NCBI RefSeq assembly: GCF_042100115.1
Contig: NC_091274.1
Coordinates: 3,162,001 to 3,226,000 of the forward strand
Reading direction: 5' to 3'
Source of the DNA: Alternaria dauci
Lineage: Eukaryota; Ascomycota; Dothideomycetes; Pleosporales; Pleosporaceae
Length of the DNA stretch: 64,000 nt
The notes beneath the pieces were generated by a model. It was given only the letters and a program-made list of their open reading frames with translations, ran no database searches and was not told the origin of the DNA. Shown here one piece after another: positions 23,176 through 35,679 of this stretch. The translations under genes were made by a program, and so were the position numbers. Numbering within the stretch: position 1 is the first letter of the stretch; each line of letters begins with the position of its first letter.

Positions 23176-25386
23176 AGGCTAAAGAAATTATTTCTTTATA
23201 AGAGATAAGCTTTTTTTAAGCTTATCCTCTATAGTAGGCCTAATACTAGCTATATTAATTATCTATTATATCCCCTACGTCTACTAACTTATTATAGTAG
23301 TTCTAAACACCCTATATTTAGTCTTCTCCCTCTCTATTAGAGTTATCCTTAGAGTTATCCTTAGATTCCTCTTAGAATTTATAGTCCCTAAAGTCAAGCT
23401 CTTCTTTAACTACGTTAATATCTAATTCCTCTAGAATCTTAGTTAGTTTAACCTAATATGTAGCTAATACTCTACTTACCTAGCTTATCTATAATTTATT
23501 ACTCTAGTGCGGTTACGTTATTTATATTAATTACTTCTTCTTCCTCTTCTAAGTTCTAGTTAGTATTAAGGCTAGACTTTACTCTAGCCTATAAATTATC
23601 TATCTTTTATTAGTAATTATTAGCCTATACCTTCTATATAAACTTACTAAGATTAGGTTTAGGCTTATCCTCTATTAGTACGTTATTATCCTTATTATCT
23701 ATTACTTATATATTAGTTTATAAGCTAATACTTAGCTAATACTACTATACCTAAGCTATATCCTAGCTTAAATTCTAGTCCTAGTTACTCTAACTTAAGC
23801 TAGTTATTTATATTCTTAGGTAGCCCCCCTTTAGGCTCTCTTAATTCTAGTAGTATATATTTAGCTTCCTTACTATTAATATACCTATATAGAAACTTCT
23901 TATTAGAGAATACCTATTTATTAAATAGTAGGGGTAGGTAGTATAGGCTATACTAAGTAGTAAGGTAAAGGTAGCTATTTTCCTAGAAGTATCCTTATAT
24001 CTATACAGTAATAACTATAGCTATAATAATCCTCTCCTAACGTTAGAAAAGTAGTGCGAATAGGGGGATTAGTAGGCTAGTATTATTATTAATTTTAATT
24101 AGGGGCTTATAGCGTTTAATATAGTTCTAGTAGGCTTCCTTAATAAGGTTAACCTAATGTTGTTAGCTTTAGCTAATACTAGACTAATACTAGTATATCT
24201 AACGTACCCTATTATAGTAGGTAGGCGGCTTAGTGTATAAAGAGCTTTCTAATAAATATAGGTAGGCCTAGGGAGTGTAAGTTAGTATAACCTATATTAT
24301 AGTAGGTAGTTATAAACGTACTTTAAACTTAGCGCCTATTATCTACTTAATATATACTCTAAAGTCTACGTTATATAGTATATTAATCTTAGCGGTAGTA
24401 TTCTTAGCTATTTCTATCTAGAAATCTTTAATATATAACTAGTACTTAAGGTTATAGTCCTCGTTATACTAGCTATTAATATAGTTAAGGTACGCTCTAG
24501 CCTTATACTTAGGTATAACTATCGCGTAGTATTAGTATAGGCTAATACCTACCTAATACTATACTTCTACTTAGCGTTATCTATGTCTCTTTCTATATCT
24601 AGTTCTTACTCTACTCCTATAAGGGTACTATTAGCTTCTATATAGACTACCCTTAATACTACGCGTATAATCTAATTAGGAGGTATTAGACTATCCTCTA
24701 GTTAGTAGATAGTTTCTTATTTTATAAAGTACTTATTCTTCTCTTTCTATATAGTAGTGTTTCTAGTTTACGCCCTACCCTCTTAGCTTAAGTACTTATT
24801 CTAACTAAACCTATAACCTCTTAGTAGGGCCTAATACCTACCTAATACTAATATACCTAATCTCTATAGTAATATTATTACTCTAGTAGTAGAAGTTATC
24901 TTTAAGATACTTTCTCTTAGTCTTATCTTTTTCTATATCTAGGGCGTTTTAGATAGTAGGCTTAAACTTTTTTAACTAGAATATTAATAAGGCCTAATTA
25001 ATATAAGCCTATATTAGTTAAGGTAGTAATATATACTTACCTTATTAGTAGTATTATTTAATAGGATCTTAATAAGCCTAATACTTATAGCCTTCTTACA
25101 TTACTCTCTATTCTTAATAGTATATAGGTTTATAGAGTATATAGCCTTAGATAGATCTACTATAGCGGGCGGTTACGGCGGTATTAGTTTAGCGTACCTA
25201 GTATTAGGCTCTATAGGTCTATAGGGCGTAAGTAGGGTATAAGAGGTAAGGAGGGAGTAGAGGAGACGTTATTAGTATAGGTAATATTAGCGTAGACTTA
25301 CTATATTTAAGGCTTACTTTTAATCTAGGATAAGTATTCCTAATTAGCTATAATCTTACTATTATCTACGCTAGTAGGATTAGTAG

Positions 25387-25416
25387 TAAAGGTAAAGGTA
25401 AAGGTAAAGGTAAAGT
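25387..25416 (+). repeat. GGTAAA hexanucleotide array (left arm)
   Basis: About five GGTAAA units in a row. The same hexamer recurs inverted about 180 bp to the right, so the two arrays could pair. Confidence 0.8.
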
Positions 25417-25594
25417 TTAAATATATATTTTTTCTTCTATACTTTAATCCTCTTCCTCTTCTATCCTCTTCCTCTTATATCTATCTATTATTACCTAATA
25501 CTATACTAATACTCTTATTAGTATATTATCTTACTTTCTACTTACTTATATACTATATAGTATTTATAATATCTATTAGCTTTAATATATTAAG

Positions 25595-25625
25595 TTTACC
25601 TTTACTTTTACCTTTACCTTTACCT
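25595..25625 (-). repeat. Inverted GGTAAA array (TTTACC on plus strand)
   Basis: Five TTTACC-type units, one imperfect, complementary to the array at 25387-25416. Confidence 0.8.
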
Positions 25626-26882
25626 TCTACTCTTACTTATTATTATAGTTACCTAAAAGCGTTTACTATTAATATAGTATTATTTACTCTTATAGTTAAC
25701 CTTTCTCTTACTTCTTACTTACCTCTTACACCTATAACCTAATAACCTTAATTACTACTACTATAATAATAATAATACTACTACTACTTCTCTTAATATA
25801 GTTAACTATACGTATTAGCTAGTATTAGCTAGTATTAGTCTATATCTTATACTTACTTAGGGTTTAGTACTACTTATCCTCTACCTAGTATAACTAACCC
25901 TAAGGGTACTTAAGGTTATCCTACTATCGCCTATAAACCCCCTCCCCTATTATCTTAATAATAAGCGCGTATATTCCTAACTACTACCTCTTACCTATTA
26001 ATCTAGGTACCCTACTTAGTTTACTTACTCTAAGTTCCTTAATAGTATAGCTACCTAGTATTACTCTAGATACTCTACCTACTACTACTCTTACTAGTAG
26101 TACTAGTAGTAGTAGTTAGGATCTAATTTATATAGTTATTAATAGCCGCGTCTATAAGAGTACTAGTAAGACTTTATATATATAGCCTAAAGTTAAGATC
26201 TAATATAACTATAAGGTAGAATAAGTTCTAGTCTTCTATAGTAATATAATAGGACCTAGGAAAATTACTTAATAGGGTTAGTCTAATACTACCTAATATT
26301 AACTAATACCTTACTTTACTAATAGTATTATATAGCCTATATAGTAGAGGAGATCTAGTACTACTAGTAATATTAGGGTTAGGTACTACTAAAGCTTATT
26401 ATCCTATACTATATTAAAGAGTTTATAGCTATAGAGGTTAAGGCTCTATTCCCTAACTACCTAAATTTACTTAATAGGATAAGTGCGTCTACCTTTACTA
26501 CTATTTATAAGGCTACTAAGGAAATATACCTTTAGCTCTAGGTTAGTATATATATAGTTATAGTATTAGCCTAGTATTAGACTAACTTTCTTAGCTATAA
26601 AGGTTATAGTTAATTATTAGGGTGCTATTATTACTACTCCTAAGGATATAGCTAATACCTTTAAGGTAGCTAGGTTACTAAGCGCCTACCTAAAGCTCTT
26701 AGAAAACTATATCTTCTAATATACTTAGGTTATTATAGGGCGTTATAAGTCCTTAGGTTTATAATATATAGTTCTTATAGGTGTCTATACTATCTACTTT
26801 TAGTCTTATAGTCTAGCTCTTAGTTAGTAATAAGAATAAAAAAGATATTTTATAGCTTTAAATAATCTAGCTCGCTTCGTAT

Positions 26883-27899
26883 TACTATTTTATTTTTTTT
26901 AAAATAGAAGGTTTATATTCTAAGAGTATAAGTAGTACTACTACTATTATAATTCCCTTTAAGTAGCTATAAAGCTTATATATTAGTAATACTATTACCT
27001 AAACTCCTCTATAACTACTACGTACCTAATAGGTCTTATTATACTATATTATAAGCTTCTTATATTATTATTATTATTATTAAATTAATTATCTACTACC
27101 TTATTAATACTTACCCTATATATATAAATATTAGCTATACTTACTTAATATAATTATAAGATAAGGATAAGCTAGCTAAGGACCTACTATAGCTATCTAT
27201 TATAGTCCTTACTTATAACTATTATAATATATACCTTTTACTTTATTATAAGTATACTTCTAGCTACTATTATATTACTTAGCTTCTTAATATAAATATT
27301 TTACTTTATAGTAATAAATAACCTTACTTCTATATTTATCCTAGTATTAGCTAGTAAAGTAATACTATTTAGGTAGATAAGAGTTATAGTAAATAAACTA
27401 TCTATATAAAAGAGAATTTTATATTAATCCTTAGTAGTATTATTTAATAAGTTAAGAGAAGAGAGGTAAGTTTCTAAGAAAGGGCTTAAGATACTATAAA
27501 GCTTAAGATTATTATAGTTTAAGCTAATTTAATCCTTAGTATACTAGTACTTTATATCTATATTAATATTAAGTATAATTTATATCTCTAGGAATAGTTA
27601 CTTAATACCCTTAATATAATTATATATTATAAGGCGTATAGTATAAAAAAAGGTATTTCTCTTTAGTAGTAAGCTTTAGTATAGAGTATTAAAGTAGAAG
27701 TTAAGAAATAAAAATTTAAAGAGCTAGTAGTTACTTAAATATTTCTATAGCCTTAAGTACTATAGTTATAAGCTTAGAGGTAAGCTATAAACTATAAGTA
27801 TTAACTAAAAAACTTCTTTTCTCTTTAATATTACTATAACTCTCTAGAACTACTTAAAGTTTAAGGCTTTAGTTTTAACTTATCTATTATTAAACTATA
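26883..27899. other. RIPed sequence between Helitron and element fragment
   Basis: About 1 kb of AT-rich sequence with no readable gene. It may include further degraded parts of the recombinase-helicase element, whose 3' portion becomes recognisable from about 27.9-28.0 kb. Confidence 0.4.
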
Positions 27900-29775
27900 T
27901 ATAGCTATATATAGTAAAAATAAGTATTTAGGAAATATACCTTTACTATAATTTATTATAGTATTTTTTAATAGTATTATACTTATATCTTTTACTAGTA
28001 CGTTTATTATCTAAATATAGTAATAATAAGAGAGATAAAATAATAGCTCTAGTACTAAGTAAAGTAATAAAAGTAGATATAAGTTTATCTATATTAGAAA
28101 TATATAATATTCTAATAGATTTTAATTTTAATAAATTATAAACTATATATAATAATAATAAAGAAGAATCTTTAAATAACTTATTAAATAACTAGGTTAT
28201 TAACCTTAAGATAATAATAAATATATAAACTTTCTCTACTTAATTTATTAACTATCTCTTTACTCTATATATAGAATAAAACCTTTACTTTAACTTTTTT
28301 CCTTTTTTTATATAATCTTATTTATAACATAACTACTATTACTTTCTTTTCTTTAAGAATAATAAGAAAAGAAAATACTACTTATTATTATATTATATAT
28401 CTAAGATATAATAGAGTAGAATATATACTTAGTTATATATTAACTATATTAGATAGTTAGAAACTATATAGTATATATAGAAAGTATTACTATTATTATA
28501 GTTAATAGTATATACGTAGAGATAAAAAGTAAGATTTATATATAAAGATATAAAAGTACTTTACTAAATTTTCTTCTATAGTAAGGAAGTATCTTATTAA
28601 GATAATATCTATATTAGATTCTATATATAAAAAGTTTTATAAAAAAGTATAAATTATATATAGCTAAGTATAAATAGTAATTAGAAAGTAAAAGAAAAAA
28701 GAAAAAAGAAAAATAAATTAAAATAAATTAAAATAAATTAAAATAAATTAAAATAAATTAAAATAAATTAAAATAAATTAAAATAAATTAAAATAAATTA
28801 AAATAAATTAAAATAAATTAAAATAAATTAAAATAAATTAAAATAAATTAAAATAAATTAAAATAAATTAAAATAAATTAAAATAAATTAAAATAAATTA
28901 AAATAAATTAAAATAAATTAAAATAAATTAAAATAAATTAAAATAAATTAAAATAAATTAAAATAAATTAAAATAAATTAAAATAAATTAAAATAAATTA
29001 AAATAAATTAAAAAATAAATTTAAAAAGAATAATAAGAGAAGGAAAAAAAGATATATTATTAAACTATATATTTAAGAACTTAAACTCCTTACTAAAACT
29101 ACTATCTTATAATATAAGATCTATAGCTAGTAAAGTTAGTATTATAGAAGATAAATTTAAATATAAAAACTATTTACTAGAGTAGTTACTTTTAAATACT
29201 AAAGGTAGAGAAGGGTTACTTTTAAATTTAAAAGGTAGAGAAGAGTAGTTCTCTTCTAATACTAGTAGACTTAGTTAAAAGTAACTCTATAGAAAATAAT
29301 AATAATAAAAAAAAATCTAAAGTAGATAAATAAAGTTCTCTAGCTTTAGGTAGAGAGAAGAATACTATAAAAGAAATAAGTAGTAAGAATAAGATAAGAG
29401 TAAGTATATAAATTTAAAAGGAATAAAAATAAGTAAATATATAAAGTAGAATAAGTAGAAAAGGTAAGAAGAGTGAAATAAGTACTATAAAATAATAATA
29501 AAAATTTAAAAGAAATAGTTCGAGGAGAGAAAATAGTAAGAGAAATAAAATAGGGTATATAAGTAAAAAAGATAAAAAAGAATAACTAAGAATATAAAGT
29601 AAAAGAAGAAGAAGAATAATAATAATAATAAAGAAAAGTGTAAAGAAGAGAAATTTAGTTATAAAAAAGAAATTAAAAGTAGTAGTTAGAAAGATATAAA
29701 GTAATAAAAGAAGATTAACGTAAAAAGGTATACTAATATAAACTTAAAAAGAAAAGTATAAGAAAGTATAAGAGA
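27900..29775 (+). mobile_element. 3' fragment of the recombinase-helicase element
   Basis: This parallels the 3' end and downstream region of the element at 36.7-44.3 kb: the last coding part (28020-28160 against about 42765-42900), the AT-rich 3' region, and a purine-rich tail. C/T differences in the first half, such as AATACATAATATCC in the complete copy against AATATATAATATTC here, are RIP-type. From 29382 to 29775 the two copies are identical base for base. The 30-unit decamer array at 28711 is unique to this copy. Confidence 0.75.
28711..29010. repeat. Perfect 30 x 10-bp tandem array
   Basis: AAATAAATTA is repeated exactly thirty times without a single mismatch. The equivalent site in the second copy of the element (near 43490) has only GAAAAATTAAAAAAAAG, so the array arose inside this copy. 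The unit has no C or G, so RIP cannot mark it. Perfect identity still argues for recent expansion. Confidence 0.97.
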
Positions 29776-31289
29776 AGATTACTATTAAAAGATAAGAAAA
29801 AAGAATTAAAAAAAAATATAGAAAGAAATAGAAAGAAAGAAAGAAATAAAAAGATAAGGGTAATAAAATATAAGAAAAGAGAAATATAAAGTAGTAGAAT
29901 AAAGGAGGAATAAAGAATAAAATAAGAAGTAAAGAATAAAAGAAAGTAAGTAGGAATAAAGAAAGAAAAGAAAAGTAGAAGAAAAGAAAGAGAAGATATA
30001 ACTAAAAAAGAAGAAAGAGATAATTTAAAGTAAAAGGATAAAAGAAAAATAAAAAAAATTAAATAATAATAAGAAGTAAGAAAGAAGAGATAGAAAGAAT
30101 TAAAAAAAATAAAAGTATAAGAAGTTATTTCTTACTAGGTATAGGAGGTACGTTTATAAGATTATATAACGTAGTAGAAACCTCTTTTACTTCTAAGAAA
30201 AGGTTAGTAAAAGATAAAAAACTCTGGATAACTACTATTCTATACCTTTTCTTAGTTCTTTAACTTTGTTAAGAAGTTCTAAAATAAGTAAATCTTTTTT
30301 AGATTCTACTTCCTCCCTAATAAAAAGTTAATAACTATAATAACTATAATAAAAAAAAAACTTACTTAATAAGTATTTTCCTAGGCCTTCCTCTTCCTCT
30401 TTTCTCTTTAGTAATAAAAGAAGAAGGTAGAGTAGTATAAGGTATATAAGTAGAGAGAGAAGAAGAAGACTTCTTAGGAATAATAATAGAGGGAGATATC
30501 TTTACTAATAAAAGAGTAGAGAGTAGAGAGTAGAGAGTAAAAAGTAGTAATAGTAGTAGTAGTAAACTCTTTAGAGTAGAGAGTAAAGAAGAATAAAGAA
30601 GAAAGAGAGTTTTAAGTATATATATCTGAACTTAAGAACTCTAGAGTACGTTCTAAAGAAAAGATTAATAATAAGATTATAAATACTATAAGGATAATTC
30701 TAAGTTAAGAAAGAGATAAGAAAAGCTAAGGAGCTAAAAAATTAGCTAAGAAGAGGGGTAGATAAGAAAGGAAAAGATAAGGAAAGCTAAGGAGCTAAAA
30801 GAGAAGCTAAGAAGAAGGGTAGATAAGAAAAGAAAAGATAGAGATAAGCTAAGAAAAGATAAAGATAAGCTAGTACGTAATATAAAGGTATTAGAAGTAG
30901 AGAATTAAGGTTTCTTCTCTATAATATAAAGGTAGTAGAAGTAAAGAATTATAGTTCCTTACTAAGAGGATTACCTTAGGGCTACTAGATCTAACTAAAT
31001 TCTAGTAAGATAATAAAAGCTAATAAGAAATTACTAGTAGCCCTAAGCTTTAAAAATTAAGTAGTCTTAAGATATATATTATTTACTTTATTAATATAAG
31101 AAAAAGAATATAAAGAAATAGTTTTATATAAATTTTTAGTATAATTTTAAATATATACTTAGTTTTATAGTAGTAACTTTAACTATTAAGTTATTTATAA
31201 AAATTACTTTAGGTTAAGTTTTAGTATTCTTTATATAATTTTAGCTAGTACTATAAGTTACCTTAGGATTTAAAGCTATTATAGCCTAA
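29776..31289. other. Purine-rich, then AT-rich, gene-free stretch
   Basis: From about 29.3 to 30.13 kb the plus strand is overwhelmingly A and G, a strong strand asymmetry that continues past the end of the duplicated segment. The rest is RIPed sequence of no recognisable coding content. A 74-bp segment at 30878-30951 recurs at 34481-34554. Confidence 0.5.
30878..30951 (+). repeat. 74-bp dispersed repeat, copy 1
   Basis: Begins TAATATAAAGGTATTAGAAG and matches 34481-34554 along its full length. The two copies are in the same orientation, 3.6 kb apart. Confidence 0.9.
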
Positions 31290-31705
31290 GAATTTTAGCC
31301 TACCCCTTAAGATTATAGCTTACCCCCTAGGATTTTAGCCTACCCCTTAGGATTTTAGCTAACTATTTAGAATTTTAGCCTACTACTTAGAATTTCAGCC
31401 TACTACGTAGAATTTTAGCTTACTACTTAGAATTTCAGCCTACTACGTAGAATTTTAGCTTACTACTTAGAATTTTAGTTTACTATATAGAATTTTAGTC
31501 TACTACTTAGAATTTTAGCTAGCTACTTAGAATTCTAGCTAGCTACTTAGAATTTTAGCCTACCCCTTAGGATTTTAGCTAACTATTTAGAATTTTAGCC
31601 TACTACTTAGAATTTCAGCCTACTACGTAGAATTTTAGCTTACTACTTAGAATTTTAGTTTACTATATAGAATTTTAGTCTACTACTTAGAATTTTAGCT
31701 AGCTA
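31290..31705. repeat. 20-bp minisatellite
   Basis: About 21 units of AATTTTAGCCTACTACTTAG with scattered substitutions. A longer block of units is itself repeated (from about 31341 and again from about 31581, period 240 bp). It directly precedes the RIPed copy of the element that starts near 31721. Confidence 0.9.
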
Positions 31706-31720
31706 TAATAGCCTTACCTC

Positions 31721-34480
31721 TATACTATAGAAGTAAATAGTATAACTAGTATAAGGTTAAAGGTAAGAGAGTAGCTATAGAGGTTTACCCCTAAGGGTAA
31801 GATAGTATTTATAAAGTACTACCCTTAGAGGTAAGATAGTAAGTATAAGTTACTACCCCTAAAGGTAAGATAGTAGGTATAAGTTATAGTAAGTTACTAC
31901 CTTTAGGGGTAAGATAGTAGGCGTATATATAGTACTAATATTACTATTATTATACTTAGTAAAATACTTTATCTATAGATCTAATAAGTAAAATTATACC
32001 TTTACTTATCTACTCTTTATAAATAGTATATATAGTAGTATCTAGATAGTAGAAATAAAGTACTATAAGTTACTACCCCTAAGGGTAAAATAGTAGCTAT
32101 AAATTACTATAAAGTACTACCCCTAGGGGTAAGCGTAATTAATACTAGCTACTAGACTTATAGTAGACTATCTAAGAATAGATAGCTCCTTACCTACTTA
32201 TAACTTATATAGTACTTTAGTATTACTTTCTTACCTTTACTTATCTCTTTTCTACTTACCTTAGTTTTTATATTCCTTCTAATAATATTATAATAAAGCG
32301 CCCTTTAGTAAATATCTTAACTAAAAATAGTAAATAGTAGTATATAAATAACCTAGAGATTAAAGAGATAACTCTAATTTAGGAATAAGCTACGCTATAC
32401 CTACTTACTATAGTAAGGTTTCTAATTAATAAGCTAAGTGTAGAATAGAGTTTTAGTATAAATAGATCTATTAATATAGTATACTAGCGCCGCCTCTATA
32501 GGATCTTTAATAAAACTAGTATTCTTTAATAAGACTTATATTATAAAGGAGTATTACTACTTAGAGGATACTAGGCCTAACTAGGCCTAGCTCCTCTCTT
32601 AGCTCTCTCTCCTCTTACTATATCTTCTTTCCTTCTCTCTTCCTCTCTTCTAGAGGTTATTTACTATTCTCTATTCTAAATATAAGTTACTTTTATAACT
32701 AGCTTACCCTTTTATATATAATATCTACCTTATATAATAGTAGACCTTATAAGCTAATAAGGCTTACTATAAGCTTCTAACTTAGATAAAAGTAAGTAGT
32801 CCTTACTTACTCTTAGTTATTATATAAAAGAGTAGTCTTAATAGCTAGCTCTTAGCTAAGTTTAGTACCTTTAGATAGTAAGAAACTAAGTTTCTTATTA
32901 CTACTATAGGTTTAGATTTAAGACCTTATCTCTAAGAGATAGCTTACTATAAGATAGCTTTTTACTAACTAATAGTTTAGAGTATATAACCTTTTACTAT
33001 ACTTACCTTAGAGTACCCTACTTAGAATCTTATATAAAAGAGTGTAAAACCTTAGATAAGACCTCCCTTCTAAAGAAGATAGTAGTTAAGAAGATTAATA
33101 TTATAATTCTTTAAACTTACTTTATACCTTACCTAAAACCTTATATAATAAAGTATAACCTTATAGATAAGAACTTAACTCTAAAGAAAATAGTAGTTAA
33201 GAGGACTAATATTATAATTTACTAAACTTAATTTAGGGACTAGTTTAGCTTATACCTAATAGCTAGTAACTAAGTTACTTAATAAGTAGTAAACTTTTAC
33301 TACTACTATATAGAAACTCTTTCTTACTATATAGTTATAAAATTCTATATACTAAAAATTTCTTCTCTTCTTCTTCTTACTATATATAATCTATTTACTT
33401 AACTTTACCTTTCCTCTAACTTAACTATACTAATAGTTAACTAAGATAATAAAAAGTTTAAGTAAAGATAAACTATAACTAAACTTAAGTTTAAGACCTC
33501 TTAACTACTTCCTTACTATCTTCTTATATACTTAGTTTTATATACCTTAGAAGCTATTAACTACTTAGTATTATACTTAACTAATATAAATAATAATATA
33601 TTTAACTTTATAGCTAAAGACTTTAACTATAATAGTATTATTACTTTATAAGAAGTATAACTAAGTTTTAGTATCTAATTTAGTAGTAGAAAGGTCTAGT
33701 AATATAATCTTAGAGCCTTACCTTTTATAATTAATAGTAGAAGCTAATTAGTAGTAGATAAGGTAGATAAAGCTAATATAACTATACTACTAGTAAAATA
33801 TAAACTTACTTTATTTACTTTAGCTAAACCTTTAGTAACCTTATAGATAAATAATAAGATAAAGATTTATTTAACTAAGTAATAGCTTTTTTAGACTATA
33901 GATAAGTAAAAATATATAATAATCTTAACCTTTTCTAGCTAAAGCTTAGTCTAGATAAATAAACTACTTTCTACTTCTTAGTTAAAAAGTTACTATCCTC
34001 TAGCTACCTTACTAGTTTTAAGGCCCTTAATAAAAAAGCCTTTAGTAATCTAGGTATAGCTATCTACTCTATATACTAATATAATTATAACTTATAAATT
34101 AGAGTATATAAGGAGTAGTAGAGGGTATAAATATATCTTAAAGATAAAATTATAAAGAATAAAGAGACTAAGAACCTCTAGTAAATACTAGAATAAGAGT
34201 ATATAGATTAGAATATATATACTAAGCTTATAGAGGAGTAGAGGTTATACTATACTAGCTATTAATAGTAGTTTACTAATATTTAAAATAAGCTATATAT
34301 AGCTTAGCGTAATACCCTTCTTTAAAAAAATTAAGTTTAGGATACCCTACTAAGCTTATATTAACTAGCTTACTAACTATCCCTAAACTAGCTTCCTTCT
34401 TTCCTTAACTATAATTAACCTTTATTAGTAAATAAGCTTAACTTATTTAGATACTAGTCCTATAACCTACTACTAGTATA
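31721..34480 (+). mobile_element. RIPed copy of the young element seen at the right edge
   Basis: 31721-32451 lines up with 62868-64000: the shared opening ACTAGTATA, a tandem-repeat section (shorter here), the unique stretch with TAGTATCTAGATAGTAG, and then the start of the gene. Nearly every CA/TG of the young copy is TA here. The right limit is not defined, because the partner runs out of the window. 34480 is the last base before the 74-bp repeat. Confidence 0.75.
32293..34470 (+). pseudogene. RIP-dead first gene of the same element
   Basis: The ATG of the young copy (63842) is ATA here (32293), and CAG/CAA/TGG codons became TAG/TAA, exactly the RIP pattern. About 53 codons can be compared with the young copy. 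Further right the frame is full of stops and I recognise no domain. Confidence 0.55.
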
Positions 34481-34554
34481 TAATATAAAGGTATTAGAAG
34501 TAGAGAATTAAGGTTTCTTCTCTATAATATAAAGGTAGTAGAAGTAAAGAATTA
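34481..34554 (+). repeat. 74-bp dispersed repeat, copy 2
   Basis: Partner of 30878-30951. It ends as the sequence turns into AATTAGGGTTT, just before the telomere-like repeats. Confidence 0.9.
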
Positions 34555-34620
34555 GGGTTTCTCTAGAAGTAAAGAATTTATTTAATATTATTTTAAAAAT
34601 TATAATAAAATAGATATAAC

Positions 34621-34895
34621 TTCTTAGTACTAGTATTAGCTAAGCTAAAAATAGCTTAGTTTATTAAATTAGGGTTAGGGTTTAACCCTAATTAGGGTTA
34701 AGAAATTATTATATACTAGAACTAAAGAATTTAGTACTAAAAATTATAATAGAATAGAAATAAGTTCTTAGTACTTATATTAGCTAAGCTAAAAATAGCT
34801 TAGTTTATTAAATTAGGGTTAAGGTTTTACCCTAATTAGGGTTAAGAAATTACTATATACTAGAAGTAAAGAATTTAGTACTAGAACTAGAGAAT
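34621..34895. repeat. 144-bp tandem repeat carrying TTAGGG motifs
   Basis: Two units (34621-34764 and from 34765) each contain a hairpin (AGCTAAGCTAAAAATAGCTT) and a telomere-like palindromic core, TTAGGGTTAGGG facing CCCTAATTAGGG in the first unit. TTAGGG is the usual fungal telomere repeat and has no CA/TG, so RIP cannot erode it. It lies about 350 bp left of the divergent gene of the recombinase-helicase element. Confidence 0.85.
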
Positions 34896-35241
34896 AATAA
34901 ACTAGAACTAAAGAATTATAAACTAGAACTAGTAAATAATAAACTAGAACTAAAGAATTATTATAATCCTTAGAAGTATATAGAATTTAAAATACTATTT
35001 TTATAATTATACTAGTATAGTAACCCCCTTTCTATTATAACTTAAGTATTTTATTCCTTAACTAATTATAATATTAATAATTAGTAGTATAAATAAGATT
35101 TAAAACTATTTAATTATTTTAAAAGCTAACTCTAGCTAATAATCCTATTAGTATAATATATATACTACTCTAAGTCCTCTTCTTTATTAAGATTTCTAAA
35201 GATCTATATTAGTATTTATTTATATTTATATTTTTCTAAAC

Positions 35242-35679
35242 TTACGTATTCTCTTCTAACTCTCTATTAATAAAGTTATAATATTCTACTTCTAACGCTA
35301 TAGTAGAAAGGAATTCTCTTTTTTCTATAATACTATTATCTACTATAGATACGTAGTAGAAGGTCTTAGTACTTTTATAATAAATAATTAGAAAATAACT
35401 CTTTATTTTAAAAGTCTTAGCTCTAGATATTAGGTACGTAGTTAAGCTATCTAGTTTAGTAATATCTACTAAGAAGCCTAGATAGCCTATAACTTTATTA
35501 CTAGGCTTATATCTTATATTATAAGCTTTCCTTCCTACTATAAATATAGAAATAAGATTATTATCTTTAAAAGTAGATTTTATAAACGTATTTACGTCTT
35601 TTAACTCTTTTTTATAAGAAAATAACTTAGTATTTCTCTTATTAAGATAAGAAAGGTTATTACTATTTTTAGAAAACAT
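35242..35679 (-). CDS. Uncharacterised 145-aa protein, divergent from the helicase gene
   Basis: An open frame of 145 codons with a genuine ATG at 35679, inside the extreme RIP block, where random frames of this length are rare. I do not recognise the protein. It is rich in Lys, Asn, Ile, Ser and Tyr. It reads MFSKNSNNLSYLNKRN at the start and has a beta-rich middle (LISIFIVGRKAYNIRY, GYLGFLVDI) and an acidic end. Like the large gene it contains no Trp and no Met after the start. It is transcribed away from the large gene, with about 1 kb between them. Confidence 0.5.
   Translation of the reverse strand: MFSKNSNNLSYLNKRNTKLFSYKKELKDVNTFIKSTFKDNNLISIFIVGRKAYNIRYKPSNKVIGYLGFLVDITKLDSLTTYLISRAKTFKIKSYFLIIYYKSTKTFYYVSIVDNSIIEKREFLSTIALEVEYYNFINRELEENT

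Larger units (their letters stand above)
23176..26870. other. Right part of the Helitron, no gene recognised
   Basis: AT-rich RIPed sequence in which neither strand yields a frame with a family I can name. It may contain captured or accessory genes on the minus strand, but nonsense density prevents a call. It contains the paired GGTAAA arrays described separately. Confidence 0.4.
17708..26882 (+). mobile_element. Helitron, RIP-inactivated
   Basis: The ends are proposed from the motif CGAAGCGAGC at about 17710 and its inverse GCTCGCTTCG at about 26871, which bracket the Helitron reading frames. Short inverted motifs at the ends suit the Helitron2/Helentron type more than canonical Helitrons. 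The coding part is clear and the exact termini are not. About 3.7 kb on the right carries no recognisable gene. Confidence 0.6.
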
